Origin: Sindora glabra
Taxonomy: Eukaryota > Streptophyta > Magnoliopsida > Fabales > Fabaceae
DNA length: 64,000 nt
Reading direction: 5' to 3'
Assembly (NCBI GenBank): GCA_020226215.1
Contig: CM035226.1
Span: 87,816,895-87,880,894 of the forward strand
The translations under genes and the position numbers were made by a program. This document shows, piece after piece, positions 33,180 through 44,544 of the stretch (position 1 is its first letter; each line of letters begins with the position of its first letter). The notes beneath the pieces are model-generated. The model was not told the DNA's origin, searched no databases, and saw only the letters and a list, made by a program, of their open reading frames with translations.

Positions 33180-36100
33180 GGCCATTTTTTGTTGGGACAC
33201 GTGTTGGGCTATGGGAAAAATCCCCCCAATACTGTCCTAGATTTCTTTTTTTTATATAATTTTTTCATTTATATTATTGTAATATAATTTAAATATTATT
33301 AAATATTACAAATTTATTATAATATAATTTTTACAACAAAATATTTCAAATAATTTAAAATTTTTATTCAATTAAATTAATTTATTTTATTATATATTTT
33401 ATTTTTAACTCTTATTAATTTAAAATTTAGATATTATTTCTCTTTTTTTAGTTTCTATTTTTCTTTTTTATATCTAATTTTATTATTTTTAATTTAAATA
33501 TTAATATCACTAAGAAGTATATATAATATTATATATTTTATATTTAAATTTTAATAAATATTTTAAATAAATTAAAATTTTAGTATGAAAATTATAAAAT
33601 TAACCAATTAATTATATATTTTATTTTTTGAATATAATACTTGAATATTAGAATCAAATTTATTCATTTAAATTTTATTAATATTTTTATAGGAAGTTTA
33701 TGTACTATATATCAAATTTAATATATATTGTATTGAGATTTTGACAAGGTTTTATACTTCATATATTATTTTTCATACCTTTTTTTTACTTATATTATTT
33801 ACAACTCAAATAATATTGAATAATATAAATTTATTACAATATAATTTTTTATGATAAAAATATTTTAAATAAGTTAAAAAATTTATTTACTTAAATTATT
33901 TTATTTTATTTTATATTTTATTTTTAACTCTTATCATTTATTAGTTAAGACATTGTTTCTCTACTTTTATTTTGTTTCGTTCATGTTTATTCATTTTTTA
34001 TGTCCACTTATATTTCTTATAACTAAGATATTAATATCATTAAATACTATATATAACATTATATATTTTATTTTTAAATTTTACAAATATTTTAAATAAA
34101 TTAAAATTTTAGTATAATAATTATTAATTGAATCAATTAATTCTATATTATATGTTTTAATAGCAATATTTGGATATTAAAAATTAAATTTATTTAATTA
34201 ATTTTTTTAACATATTTTTATATTAAATTTGAAGTGCTATGTGTGAAAATAAATATATATCAATTGGGAGAATTTTAAAAAGGCTTTTATATTTCATGCA
34301 TTATTTCTTTTCATATTATCAACTTTGTAATATGCTTTTTTTATTCTTTTTAATTCACCCGTCATATTTAAAGTTTGGACATCAAAATTTTAAACAGTAT
34401 GAATATATCATATTATATTTTAAAGGGGTTAATAATTTTAATTAATTTATTATATATTCTATTTTTCTTATTATTTTACATTTCACATATTATTTTTCAT
34501 ATATTTTTCTCTTTTTTTATGTGTTCTCCAATTATTTGTAATTTAAACATCGATGTTATTAAATAATATAATATATTTTGTTTTTATTTATTTAAAAATT
34601 TTAAATAAATTGACATCTATATTTATAGATATCTCTATACTGATGAGAAAGGAACATGTTAGGTTATGAGGAAAAATTTTCCCTCCCAACACTATAATAG
34701 CGTCATTTTACTTATATTATTTATTTATTACTTATAAATGTAATTCAAATGCTATTGAGTATTATAAATTTAACATAGTATAATTTTTAATGATAAAAAT
34801 ATTTTAATTAATTTAAAATTTGTATTAAATTAAATTAATTTATTTTATTATATATTTTATATTTAACACTTATTACTTTGTGAGTCAGACATTGCTTCTT
34901 TCCTTTCTATTTGTTCCATTTCTTATTTTTCTATTTTTCATGTTATTTTGCTTATAACTTAGATGTTAATCTTATTGAATATTACAAATATGATATTATA
35001 TGTCTTATCTTTAAATTTTTACAAATAATTTCTATACAAAAAATTTAAAAACATTTTAATATTTTAATTAAATTAAAATTTTAATATAAAAATAATTAAC
35101 ATAATTAATTAATTATATATATATTATTTTTAGAATAATATTTTGAAAAATAAATTAAATTTATTTATATTTTGTTAATTTCTTATTCATAATAATTTTT
35201 AAGTATTAGATTTTAAATTAATAATATATCAATTGAGATTTTTGAAAGATTTACAACCCACATATTATTTTTCTATCAACTACTCTATTTTTCTTCTTCC
35301 TTTTCTTTTTACTCATTCCTACTTTTTATAATTCAAATGCAATATATTAAAAATTATAGATATAATACAATTCATCATTTTATTTTAAAAATATTTTTAA
35401 TAACCTAAGCATTTTATTTAATATAATTAATTTACTACATGTTTGATTTTTTAGTCTTATTACTTTACAACTTGCGCATATTTTTTTTTTTTTAATTTGC
35501 TCTGTCACATATTTTTGTTTTTTTTATTATTGCTCATTTTATTTACAGCTTAGTTAGTACGATCCCTAAATAGTATAGTTTTTTTTTGGCTATGAACTAA
35601 ATAATATAGATACAACTCCAGCATTCTTTCTTTCCTTTCGATTTATTTCGTTTCATATTTTTCTACATTCAATATCTTCTTTTACTATTTATAATTTAGA
35701 CATTAATATTATTGAATAGCCTAAATATAACATTATATATTTTATTTTAAATTTTTATAAATATTTTAAATAAATTAAAACTTTATTATAAAAATTATTA
35801 ATTAAATTAATTAATTATATATTCTATTTTTAATAACAATATTTAAAAATTAAAATTAAATTTATTTATTTAAATATCATCAATGTTATCTAAATATCAA
35901 TTTTTAAATACTATATATCCAACTAAATATATATGAATTAAGATTTTTTTCAAGAATTTATACCTCATACACCATTTAAATTTTTTTATATTATTTGTAA
36001 GTCAAATACTAATGAGTACTATAAATTTAATTCATTAATTTTATGATAAAAATACTTTAAATAAATTAAAATTTTTATTTAATTAAAATAATTTAATGTA

Positions 36101-36270
36101 CTGTATATTTTATCTTTAACTCTATTTATTTTATAACTTAAGTATTATTTCTCTTTTTTCATTTACTTCATTTCATATTTTCTTATTTTTTATGTTCATT
36201 TTTGTTCCATAAAATTTAGATATTAATTTTAGTAAGTAGTATATTTATTAGATTATCTTTTTATTTAAAT
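33180..36270 (+). repeat. AT-rich degenerate repeat array (family E), first part
   Basis: A GC-richer head (TTGGGACACGTGTTGGGC and AAAAATCCCCCCAATACTGT) is followed by units about 0.45-0.65 kb long. Each carries the order AAATATTTTAAATAA-type, TTAATTTATTTTATTATATA, TTTAACTCTTATTA, a pyrimidine-rich TTTCTCTTTTTT, and TTAAGTGCTATATAT or similar. Recurring anchors lie near 33330, 33850, 34790, 35385 and 36044. A second head (ACATGTTAGGTTATGAGG, CCCTCCCAACACT) sits at 34650. Open frames such as 34239-34566 are AT-rich by-products. Confidence 0.55.
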
Positions 36271-36449
36271 TTTAGTGGATTCTAACACACCCCCAGAGAT
36301 TTTGAAATCCAGATGATGTAGTTAAAATAAGTCATTTGATTCTCATTTTGTTATTTTAGCTCTTCTTATAAAGAAAACATTTTTAATGTTTATGACCAAA
36401 ATTGTAGATTGATCTAACAATGAAAATTAGATATTCCATGTCGATGCTA

Positions 36450-37200
36450 ACTCGACATTTAGATTGGAAATGTGTAAGGCTGCCATGGACCGAAATTATT
36501 GCCTAATTGATGAGTAGTGATGCGAAGCTTCATTGCAGCAGCCATTGCCAGACGATAAAGAAGGAAGAAAGAAATTGATCCGATCGATGCATCATAAATT
36601 GTAAACTCGCTTAACCTACCATGAATGCTAAAGGCTTTAATAAAGTGGTTATTGGGACAAGAAATCACTCTTTCCCTCTTGGTAAGGGAATGGAGGTCAT
36701 TTAAGTTCAAGAAAATTTTGATTGCTCACTCGACATCAGTCTCTTCACCTACCGGAATGGAACAACTCTTAACGAGGTTTATGGACTTCACTTTTTCGTG
36801 GCTTCGAGAAGCCAATCTCGCACTTGACCCACAAAAAAGGCCTGGCTTTCTTCAAAGGATAGATAGGATCTTAGCTTACCTAGGACTGCCTCTATGAACA
36901 CTTTTGGAGGTGGTTTCTCGATAAACTTTCGTAGTTTGAATCAGAAAGATAATGAAGAGTAGGGATTTTTTGCATCTCTTATGATATTTTATTCATAGCA
37001 AGGTGATTGATTTTTGTTTGCAATAAATAAGACACTTTTATAATTGCAGGAACAGGTGATCAAGCGGTTGCGATCACCACTACCACAAAGAAAAATCCCA
37101 TTCGCATTCGTAGCAAACCACAAAGAGAGTGAATCGTCAATTTGATTGGCATTTGTTGTCGTCATTTATGGGATCATTTCTGCAATTCTCCCTAAATAAT
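36450..37200 (+). other. GC-richer coding-like island of unknown identity
   Basis: This island stands out from the surrounding AT-rich array. The plus frame 36625-36897 (90 codons) reads MLKALIKWLLGQEITLSLLV, REWRSFKFKKILIAHSTSVS, SPTGMEQLLTRFMDFTFSWL and REANLALDPQKRPGFLQRID to ILAYLGLPL. It has a balanced, globular-protein-like composition. A second piece at about 37050 reads GTGDQAVAITTTTKKNPIRI and RSKPQRE before a stop. I do not recognise the family. Possibilities are a captured host-gene fragment, an organelle-derived insertion or a transposon gene. The antisense frame 36459-36710 overlaps it and is less likely. It interrupts the family E array. Confidence 0.35.
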
Positions 37201-37299
37201 TATGACCAAAAATAAAATTTATTACCTGCAACACTGCAATGTGGCAATACATTCAGCTGCCACGAGCCTTGGGTTTCAACATCCAAGGTTGGCCAAAGA

Positions 37300-38560
37300 T
37301 ACAAATTAAAATTTTAGTATAAAAATTATTAATAGAATTAATTAATTACATATTATATCTTTTAAACATGATGCATGAAGATTTATTTAATTAAATTTTT
37401 TCTATATTTTTTATATTAAATTTTAAGTGCTATATATTAAATTAAATACATATTAATTAAGATTTTATAAATACTTAATATCTTATATATTATTTCTCAT
37501 GCTATTTTTTCATTTTACTACAATTGTTTATAACTTAAATACAATTAAGTAATATAAATTTATAATAATATAATTTCTTTTTTGGTAAAACAATTTTAAA
37601 TAAGTTAAAATTTTTATTTAATTAATTAATTTATTATGCATTTTATTTTGCTTATTACTTTACACTTCATATATTCTTTATTTTTTTGTTTTCTTTTTAT
37701 TTGTACTGCTCCATTTTATTGAATATTTTAAATAAATTAAACTTCACTATAAAATTAATTAACATAATTAATTAATTGCATGTTTTATTTTAAAAAATAA
37801 TATTTATAAGTTAAACTAAGTAAAATTCTTTTAATTTTTTTCTCGATAATAATTTTTAAATATTATATTCTAAATTAAAAGCATATCAATTAAGATTTTT
37901 GAAAAGGTTTATAACCCATAGACTAATTTTCATTACTTCAACTATTTCATTATATATTTTTCATCTTTTTTTCCAATTCACTCCTACTTTTTAAAATTCA
38001 GTAGATATTGAATATTATAGATATAATACTATTCATTAGTTTTTTAATTATTTTTAGTAAGTCAAATATTTAATTTAATTTAATTAATTAAATAAATATT
38101 TATTTTTCTAATCTTTTTTACTTTACAACTTGTGCATTATTTCTTCTTTTAATTTGTTTTGTTATATATTTTTCCTTTTTTTTAACTTCACTCATGTCAC
38201 TTATAACTTAGATATAGTAAGACCCCTAAATAATATAATTTTTTTGCTACCAGTTAAGTAACATAGATGTGATATGATATATTTTATTTTTATTATCAAG
38301 TTTTTAAATAAGTTAAGATTTAATAAAGTATTAATTGCATTAATTATTTACGCACCCTCTTTTAAATAAAATATTTTAAAAATTAAGATTTATATTTATT
38401 TTATTTATTTAAATTTTATAAAAAAATTTTATCTTGATGTTTAAGTACTTTATTTTAAATTAAATAAATACATATCAATGAAATTTTATTTGTACTGATA
38501 GTTCACATACTCCTTCTTTTTTTTTAATTTCTAACAATATATAAAATATTTAATTTAGAG
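37300..38560 (+). repeat. AT-rich degenerate repeat array (family E), second part
   Basis: The unit pattern resumes after the island with anchors near 37310, 37585 and 38050, including TTAAGTGCTATATATTAAAT at about 37422 and TTTTGAAAAGGTTTATAACC-like wording. It fades out near 38.5 kb. 38560-39040 is AT-rich with nothing recognised. Confidence 0.5.
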
Positions 38561-39039
38561 GTAAAGTTATTTAATAAAATATTTAATGTAAACATTGACA
38601 AATATAATAAAAAATATTAGTTATTAAGATCATTGTTTTTACTTGTTATGCTGAAGATGAACTATTCTTTATACTATCAATAAATAAATTATTTCCATTT
38701 TTGAGAAAAAGTTTTTCTAAATTAAATATACCTTTAAATATGATTTGTAAATACTTTTAGTATTGAAAACTATTATAAGTAAAAAGTTTCAATATAAAAT
38801 TTATAAATTAAATGAGTCAATTAGATTATCTATTTTTAATAAAAATATATGAAAATAAATTAAATTAGTTTATTTAAACTTTTTAATATTTTCTTGACAT
38901 TATGTGTTGTCTTTTTAATTTATTAAAAATATTTCAAATCAAATTATTTTTTAAATAAGATTTACAAGTATTTTTGTTTTAAATAAATTAAAACTGTTAT
39001 TATTTTATTTTTATTAGTGAGATAGGTGAATTCATCAAT

Positions 39040-40115
39040 AAAAAAGTGGTTAGAAATTATAAAATATGTTAAGAAAATTATTAAGATATTTTATATAATT
39101 TATGACTTTTAAATTTGAATAGTAAATTTTGAAAAAAATTTGCATTCAAATATATTGACATAAAAATATCTAAAAATGGTACCACTTCAATTGATTAAAT
39201 AATACTTTGTATCACTAGATTAATTTGATTTATCACGAATTAAAATTAAAATTATTTTTATTTTTATTTTTAATGAGTACAAATATATTATATAATTAAA
39301 AAATAAATATAATTAAAAATCTTGAAAAAAAAATTAAAAAGTTTAAAAATTTTCTCACAATGAAATATTATATTCACAAATGATTATATAAGTCTAATTA
39401 CATTAATTTTGTTCATTGATGTGAAAATAGAATATTATTAAGAACTCATTGTTTATTTTGCATCAAGAAATATTGAATATATATCCAAGCAACTTATTTA
39501 CTAATTTATTGTTTGTAAGTCAACATAAGAAATAAAAAATTTTATTGTCATTCTATTTTTTTTCATTTTTACTGTACCAAAGTCAAATATTCTTTTTGTT
39601 AGCACACAAAAACTATAATAAATATTATTATATTACTAACGAGAAAAACTTGCTTAGAATGCAAAAACCCGTTATTGTCAATGGCCTATGAGCTGATCTT
39701 GAAAAATATAAACGATTTTTGTTAAGTTCCGTTTTTTTAGTTTTTATCAATGAAATCATTAAATGGTAAAAGCATCAATGTTACTATTTTCAGAAAGCGA
39801 TAGACATTCCTATGTACTAAACAAGTAATACATCAAATAGTGGTTTCCTGCAAAGAGTTTAAAGTTGTTAGAAATTACAAAATAAATTAAGAAAAATTAT
39901 AAGGGATACTATATAAAATATATTAATTTTGAATTTGAATTTCTTCGTTGGAAGTAAAATTTGAAAAAATATGTATTCAAATATATTGACATTAAAATAC
40001 ATAAAAACGGTGCTTCAATTGATTAAATAATACTGTATATCACTAGATTAATTCGATTTATTATGAATTAAAATTTTTTTTATATTTTTATTGAGTACAA
40101 ATTCATAATATAAAG
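39040..40115 (+). repeat. Old direct duplication (two units about 0.8 kb apart)
   Basis: 39045-39300 and 39860-40115 share, in order, GTTAGAAATTATAAAATA / GTTAGAAATTACAAAATA, CAAATATATTGACATAAAAA / CAAATATATTGACATTAAAA, TTGATTAAATAATACT, TATCACTAGATTAATT and GAGTACAAAT. The DNA between (39300-39855) is AT-rich with no gene. The unit lies just beyond the 3' side of the CNL gene. Confidence 0.55.
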
Positions 40116-40149
40116 AAAAAATAAATAGAACCAAATAGAACTGTAAAAA

Positions 40150-41389
40150 TAATTCTTACAAATAAATTCCTTGACAGTTTAATGCCAACACGACGAATTA
40201 TACAGGAGCGTGCGTAATCTTTTGTCTATCACATAGGAAACTTCTCAGTATTTGTTCAAGATTTCCAAAGAAACTACCACATCACTTTGTAAATGCAATT
40301 TCACAAAATGTATGATACACGAGCAAAGATCAGCAGCAATAAATTGCATTGAAATCTTCAAGCTGCCATAATCCCGAACATTTTGAAATGTAAATCCCGT
40401 TAGAAATGCTTCCAGATGATGTAATGATCTCGAATGCCCAATCCTGGTGAGCTGCTATCCCTTTCTACCAAAATGAAATGCCTTAGTTTATCCGACTAAT
40501 GATAAAAAATTGAGTCTCGAGCCACAATTTAAGTCTAATAAAATGACAGATAGCCAGAAAGAAGGAATGTAGGAATTAATGTGCTGTACTCTGCAAAAGT
40601 TCATTCTCAAAAACCAGCAATAAGACATAACAATTAAAACAAAGCTTTCAAAATCATATAAACAAAGAAACACCAGATACTATTGTGTAATATTACGTGA
40701 AAAATCTTTGAAATTGGTGTCAATGTTAGGATCTTTTTTAAGATAATACACTTGTTGAATTAAAATACATGCTAATACACATTTTGAATTTAAATAACAT
40801 CCCTCTCAGCTACCATAGAAACTAGAAAGGAAAATTAAATGAAGCAATACGAAGTTGGAGTAAATAACTATGGGTTTACAAGTTTAACTAGTTATAATTT
40901 GAATTATTTAAACAAGAACAACAATATGAAAAATCAATTTTTTTTTTAAAATACAAACTAAGGCTTAAAAGAAATATATATTCTCATGGAAAATGAAATT
41001 AGTCAAGACCTGAAATGTATACATCTACAAATCCTACAATCGAAAGAGCCACAACTTAATTTATTAGTCATTTTAAAGTTCATTGTCAAATAAATTCATC
41101 AATATATTTCAAATAAAAAATGATTTGGAATTAAAATATACGGAACATGATCAGCTGACTACTTGAATTAAAAATGATTTGGAATTCATAAAAACTATAT
41201 TTTGAAAATTTCAACCATGAATTTAAATGCAGAGTATGCAAACTTATAAAGAAATTGTAAATAACTATTTGGTTTGAAAGATTTCTAATAAAAATAAAAT
41301 GTCATTAATTCTTCAAACAAACATATGGCCTTCACGTCACATAAAGATGCATCATATAATATTCGAATGAAAATGTAAAAGCAAGGAAT
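40150..41389 (-). other. Possible 3' untranslated/intronic region of the CNL gene
   Basis: Read on the minus strand, the CNL frame runs to AAATTCAGAAG|GTAATTCC (about 41392), a splice-donor-like site. A less AT-rich segment at 40150-40480, reachable from a GGGATAGCAG acceptor-like site near 40457, would be a downstream non-coding exon. RGA-type CNL genes often have such 3' UTR introns. This is inference from composition and splice-like sites only. Confidence 0.3.
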
Positions 41390-41476
41390 TACCTTCTGAA
41401 TTTGAGCCAACATCCTCCAATTAGTAGTTAGGATATGAGCAACCACCGGCCAATCATCACCCGATTCCATTTTGCA
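41390..41476 (-). other. Former C-terminus of the CNL beyond the terminal TGA
   Basis: In phase after the TGA the sequence reads CKMESGDDWPVVAHILTTNW, RMLAQIQK and then GTAATTCC. RGA-type proteins commonly end with a C....G.DWP.IAHI tail, so the TGA at 41477-41479 seems to have replaced an Arg codon and cut about 20-30 residues. The loss of this tail alone might be harmless. Confidence 0.6.
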
Positions 41477-43069
41477 TCATTCCTCAAGTTGTGGACAACC
41501 CCAAACATTTAATATCCGTGAGTTTCGAATACTTGCAGGCAGGGATGTCAAAGCTGGACAAACATGAATTTTAAACTCCCGAAGCGAAGAGAGTTGTCCT
41601 ACTGACTCGGGTAATGATGTCAAACCATTGCAACGTTGAATACTAATCTCCTCAAGCTCAGAGAGATGTCCTATTGACTCTGGCAACAACTTTAAACTAT
41701 TGCAATCCCATATGGTAAGAACTCGAAGCAAAGAGAGTTCTCCCACAGACTCTGGCAACGATGAAAAATCGTTGCAATGTGAAATATCAAGCAACTGAAG
41801 CGAAGAAAGTTGTCCTATAGACACTGGCAATGATGCCAAACAATTGCAAGGCGAAATACAAAGGTCCCGAAGCAAAGAAAGATGTCCGATTGACTCTGGC
41901 AACGATGCCAAACCATTGCAATTTTCAATAACAAGCCTCTGAATCAAAGTAAGTTTTCCTATCGAGTCTGGCAATGATGTCAAACAATTGCAAAATGAAA
42001 AATTAAGTTTGTGAAGCAAAGAGAGTTGTCCTATTGACTTTCGCAACGATGTCAAACTCCCGCAAGAAGTGATGTCCAGTGTTTGAAGCAAAGAGAGTTG
42101 TCCTATTGACTCTGGCAATGACGTCAAACAATCAAAATGTGATATTTCAAAATGCTGAAGCAAAGAGAGTTGTCCTATTGACTTTGGCAACGATGTTGTA
42201 ATCACACGACCTTCAATAATAAGCTCCTGAAGCTTGGAAAGATGTCCAATTGACTCTGGCAACGATGTCAAACCTTTACAATATTTAATACAAAGCTTTT
42301 GAAGCATAGATAATTGTCCAATCAACTCTGGGAATGATGTCAAACAACCACAAAATGAAAGACTAAGCTCCTGAAGTGAAGAGAGTTGTTCTACTGATTC
42401 TGGCAACGATGAAATCACACAACCTTCAATAATAAGCTCCTGAAGCAAAGAAAGTTGTCCGATTGACTCCGGCAACGATGTTAAACCTTTACAATATTTA
42501 ATACAAAGCTTTTGAAGCATAAACAATTGTCCAATCGACTCTGGCAGTGATGTCAAACAACCGCACCATGAAAGACTAAGCTCATGAAGTGAAGAGAGTT
42601 GTCCTATTGACCCTGGCAACAATGTCAAACCTTTACAATATTCAATACAAAGCTTTTGAAGCATAGATAATTGTCCAATCGACTCTGGCAGTGATGTCAA
42701 ACAATCGCACCATGAGAGACTAAGCTCCTGAAGTGAAGAGAGTTGTCCTATTGACCTTGGCAACGAAGTCAAACCATTACAACCACCAATACGAAGCTCC
42801 TCAAGCAAAGAGAGTTGTCCAATTGATTCTGGCATTGATGTCAGAGCCCGACATTTCTGAACACAAAGCTTTTGAAGTGAAGTGAGATTGCCTATCCAAT
42901 CTGCAAACTTGCTGCCAACAATCCCCTCCATGCGTAAGCTTTTGATTTCGTGAATCGACTCCGGACCATCCAAAATCACCACGCCTTTTCGCGTTAATTT
43001 CACCACCCCACCCATATCATCATCAGTCCTGTTCGACCATACTAACTCCAAATTTTGAAATGGCTTCAC
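41477..43069 (-). pseudogene. CNL segment 4: expanded LRR domain
   Basis: 530 codons. After MKPFQNLELVW and a short DDDMGGVVKL linker, residues 65-530 are about 19 consecutive 24-residue repeats of the form L(Q/E)EL.I..C..LTSLPESIGQLS. Repeats 3-4, 5-6 and 8-9 form near-identical pairs, and 5-6-7 versus 8-9-10 form a triplet duplication, so the domain grew by recent unequal exchange. Residue variation concentrates in the LSL and I..C positions, the surface thought to recognise ligands. Compared with relatives, the block normally lying between .W....DD and the GSKF..W segment is largely absent. The frame ends CPQLEE then TGA. Confidence 0.9.
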
Positions 43070-43899
43070 GAGTATGTTTTTAGATCCTCTTCATCACTTC
43101 GCATGTGTTCCAAGCCAACGATTAACAAGCTCCCACTTAAATTATTTAGGTCACCAATTTCACTTAATCTTGCACTGCCACTCTTTCTTGGGCCCAAGAT
43201 AAAGTAGGGCAATGTCTGAAGACTAGTTAATTGTCCCAAGCCATGCGGCATATGACTCAAACTCGAACAATCCTTCAACTCAAGGTGCCTGAGACTAACA
43301 AATTTGTTGATATCAGTAGGCAATTCTGTAAGACGATGACACCCATTCAATTTTAGTGTCTGCAAGTTATGCAGCCTGGTTATTCCATTTGGGAGCTTCT
43401 GAATTGACCTATTACCAGAAAGATCAAGATATCTCAAATGCTTCAACTTTTGTATATTCTTTGGAATCACTGGAATATCAAATCCATCCGGATCTAAAAC
43501 GCGCACAACCTTTAGCCTAGACATTAGTGAACTTATGACAGATCTATTCCTTTCTGAATTACCCCAACTCCCATAACAATGCCCAACAATTGTCCTCAAT
43601 TTGTCTGCCCCACTCAAACTAGATGTAGATTTCAAGAAAGCTTCTAAAGGGACATCATATGCCAAATGGCGAACCCTATCACCAAGAACCCTATCACCAA
43701 TTTTTTCTCTATTTTCTTCCTTAACAATCACACACTCTTTCTTGCTGATTAACGTTGCAAGATCATGCATAAAATCATGCATTTTGCACGTTTTGATATC
43801 ACCAAATTTATCGATTTTAACATCTTGAAAGAAAGACCTTGAAAGCAAATTCATAAAGTAAACATGACCTACATCTTCTGGGCGACTATCTGGATCTGA
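43066..43899 (-). pseudogene. CNL segment 3: MHD motif and first LRRs
   Basis: In phase with segment 2. SRSFFQDVKIDKFGDIKTCK leads to the MHD box in MHDFMHDLATL, the nucleotide-sensing end of ARC2. Then come three canonical cytoplasmic LRRs: LKHLRYLDLSGNRSIQKLPN, LHNLQTLKLNGCHRLTELPT and FVSLRHLELKDCSSLSHMPH, followed by LGQLTSLQTLPYFILG and the GLEHMRSDEEDLKTYS phrase typical of RGA proteins. The frame is lost after TYS (TGA at 43066-43068). Relatives go on with AAYL..K..L..L.L.W, which appears in the next frame as PFQNLELVW. Confidence 0.85.
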
Positions 43900-44544
43900 T
43901 CATGGAATGAACCCTTGAGCCATCCATGACTGAATTAATATTTCCCTCTCAATTTCATAATCTTTAGGAAACAAGGAGCAATAAGCAAAATAAATTTTCA
44001 AATTTGGGAGTAGATGATCATAACTAAGTTTTAGAATTGGTAGAATGTTATTTCCCTCCTCATCTATTCTCAAAAGCTCACTGTCCCTAAAATACAACCA
44101 CTTTTTCGGTGATAAATCTCTATACAAGAGACTACGCAAAGTTTTAAGGACAAGTGGAATTCCAGCACATTTTTCAACAATTCCCTCCCCAATTTTTTTC
44201 AAATTTGGAAAATCCAACTCTTTTCCTTCTTCAAAAACCATTCGAGAGAATAGTTTACATGATCTTACAAAATCAAGGCCTTCTAATTCTAGAGGGAAGT
44301 TTGTATCCATTATCTCTTTCACCTCTACAATGCGTGTTGTTACAATTATCATGCTTCCTCTCCCTCCTTCCCTCAACAAGCCCCTCAATTCAAGCCACAA
44401 GTTACGAGTAACGTTCCACACATCATCTAAGACAAGCAAAAATCTCCTCCCACGGATTTTATGCCTAAGTTCATTTCGCACTTGCTCTTTGTTGGCATCC
44501 TTTCCACATTGTGACATCTTCTGACCAATTTCTTTTACGCCCAC
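43900..44544 (-). pseudogene. CNL segment 2: central NB-ARC
   Basis: Resumes at VKEIGQKM (the GTG at 44544 is only the first codon of the open frame, not a real start). Kinase-2 FLLVLDDVWN is at residues 35-44, with the two Asp that hold the Mg ion; RNBS-B SMIIVTTR at 64-71; CAGIPLVLKTL (GLPL motif) at 126-136; CSLFPKDYE (RNBS-D) at 189-197; then IQSWMAQGFIP and TGA. Reading on through the TGA in the same phase continues the family sequence without a gap (SDPDSRPEDVGHVYFMNLLS), so the stop is a single-codon change, plausibly CGA to TGA. Confidence 0.85.

Noticed and set aside
41500..42900. Regular 72-bp periodic repeats that could be taken for a satellite or CRISPR-like array
   Set aside because: The period is 24 codons and the minus frame reads leucine-rich repeats throughout; it is the CNL LRR domain.
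44045..44524. 159-codon plus-strand open frame
   Set aside because: It is antisense to the NB-ARC domain and has no family resemblance; the minus strand carries all motifs.
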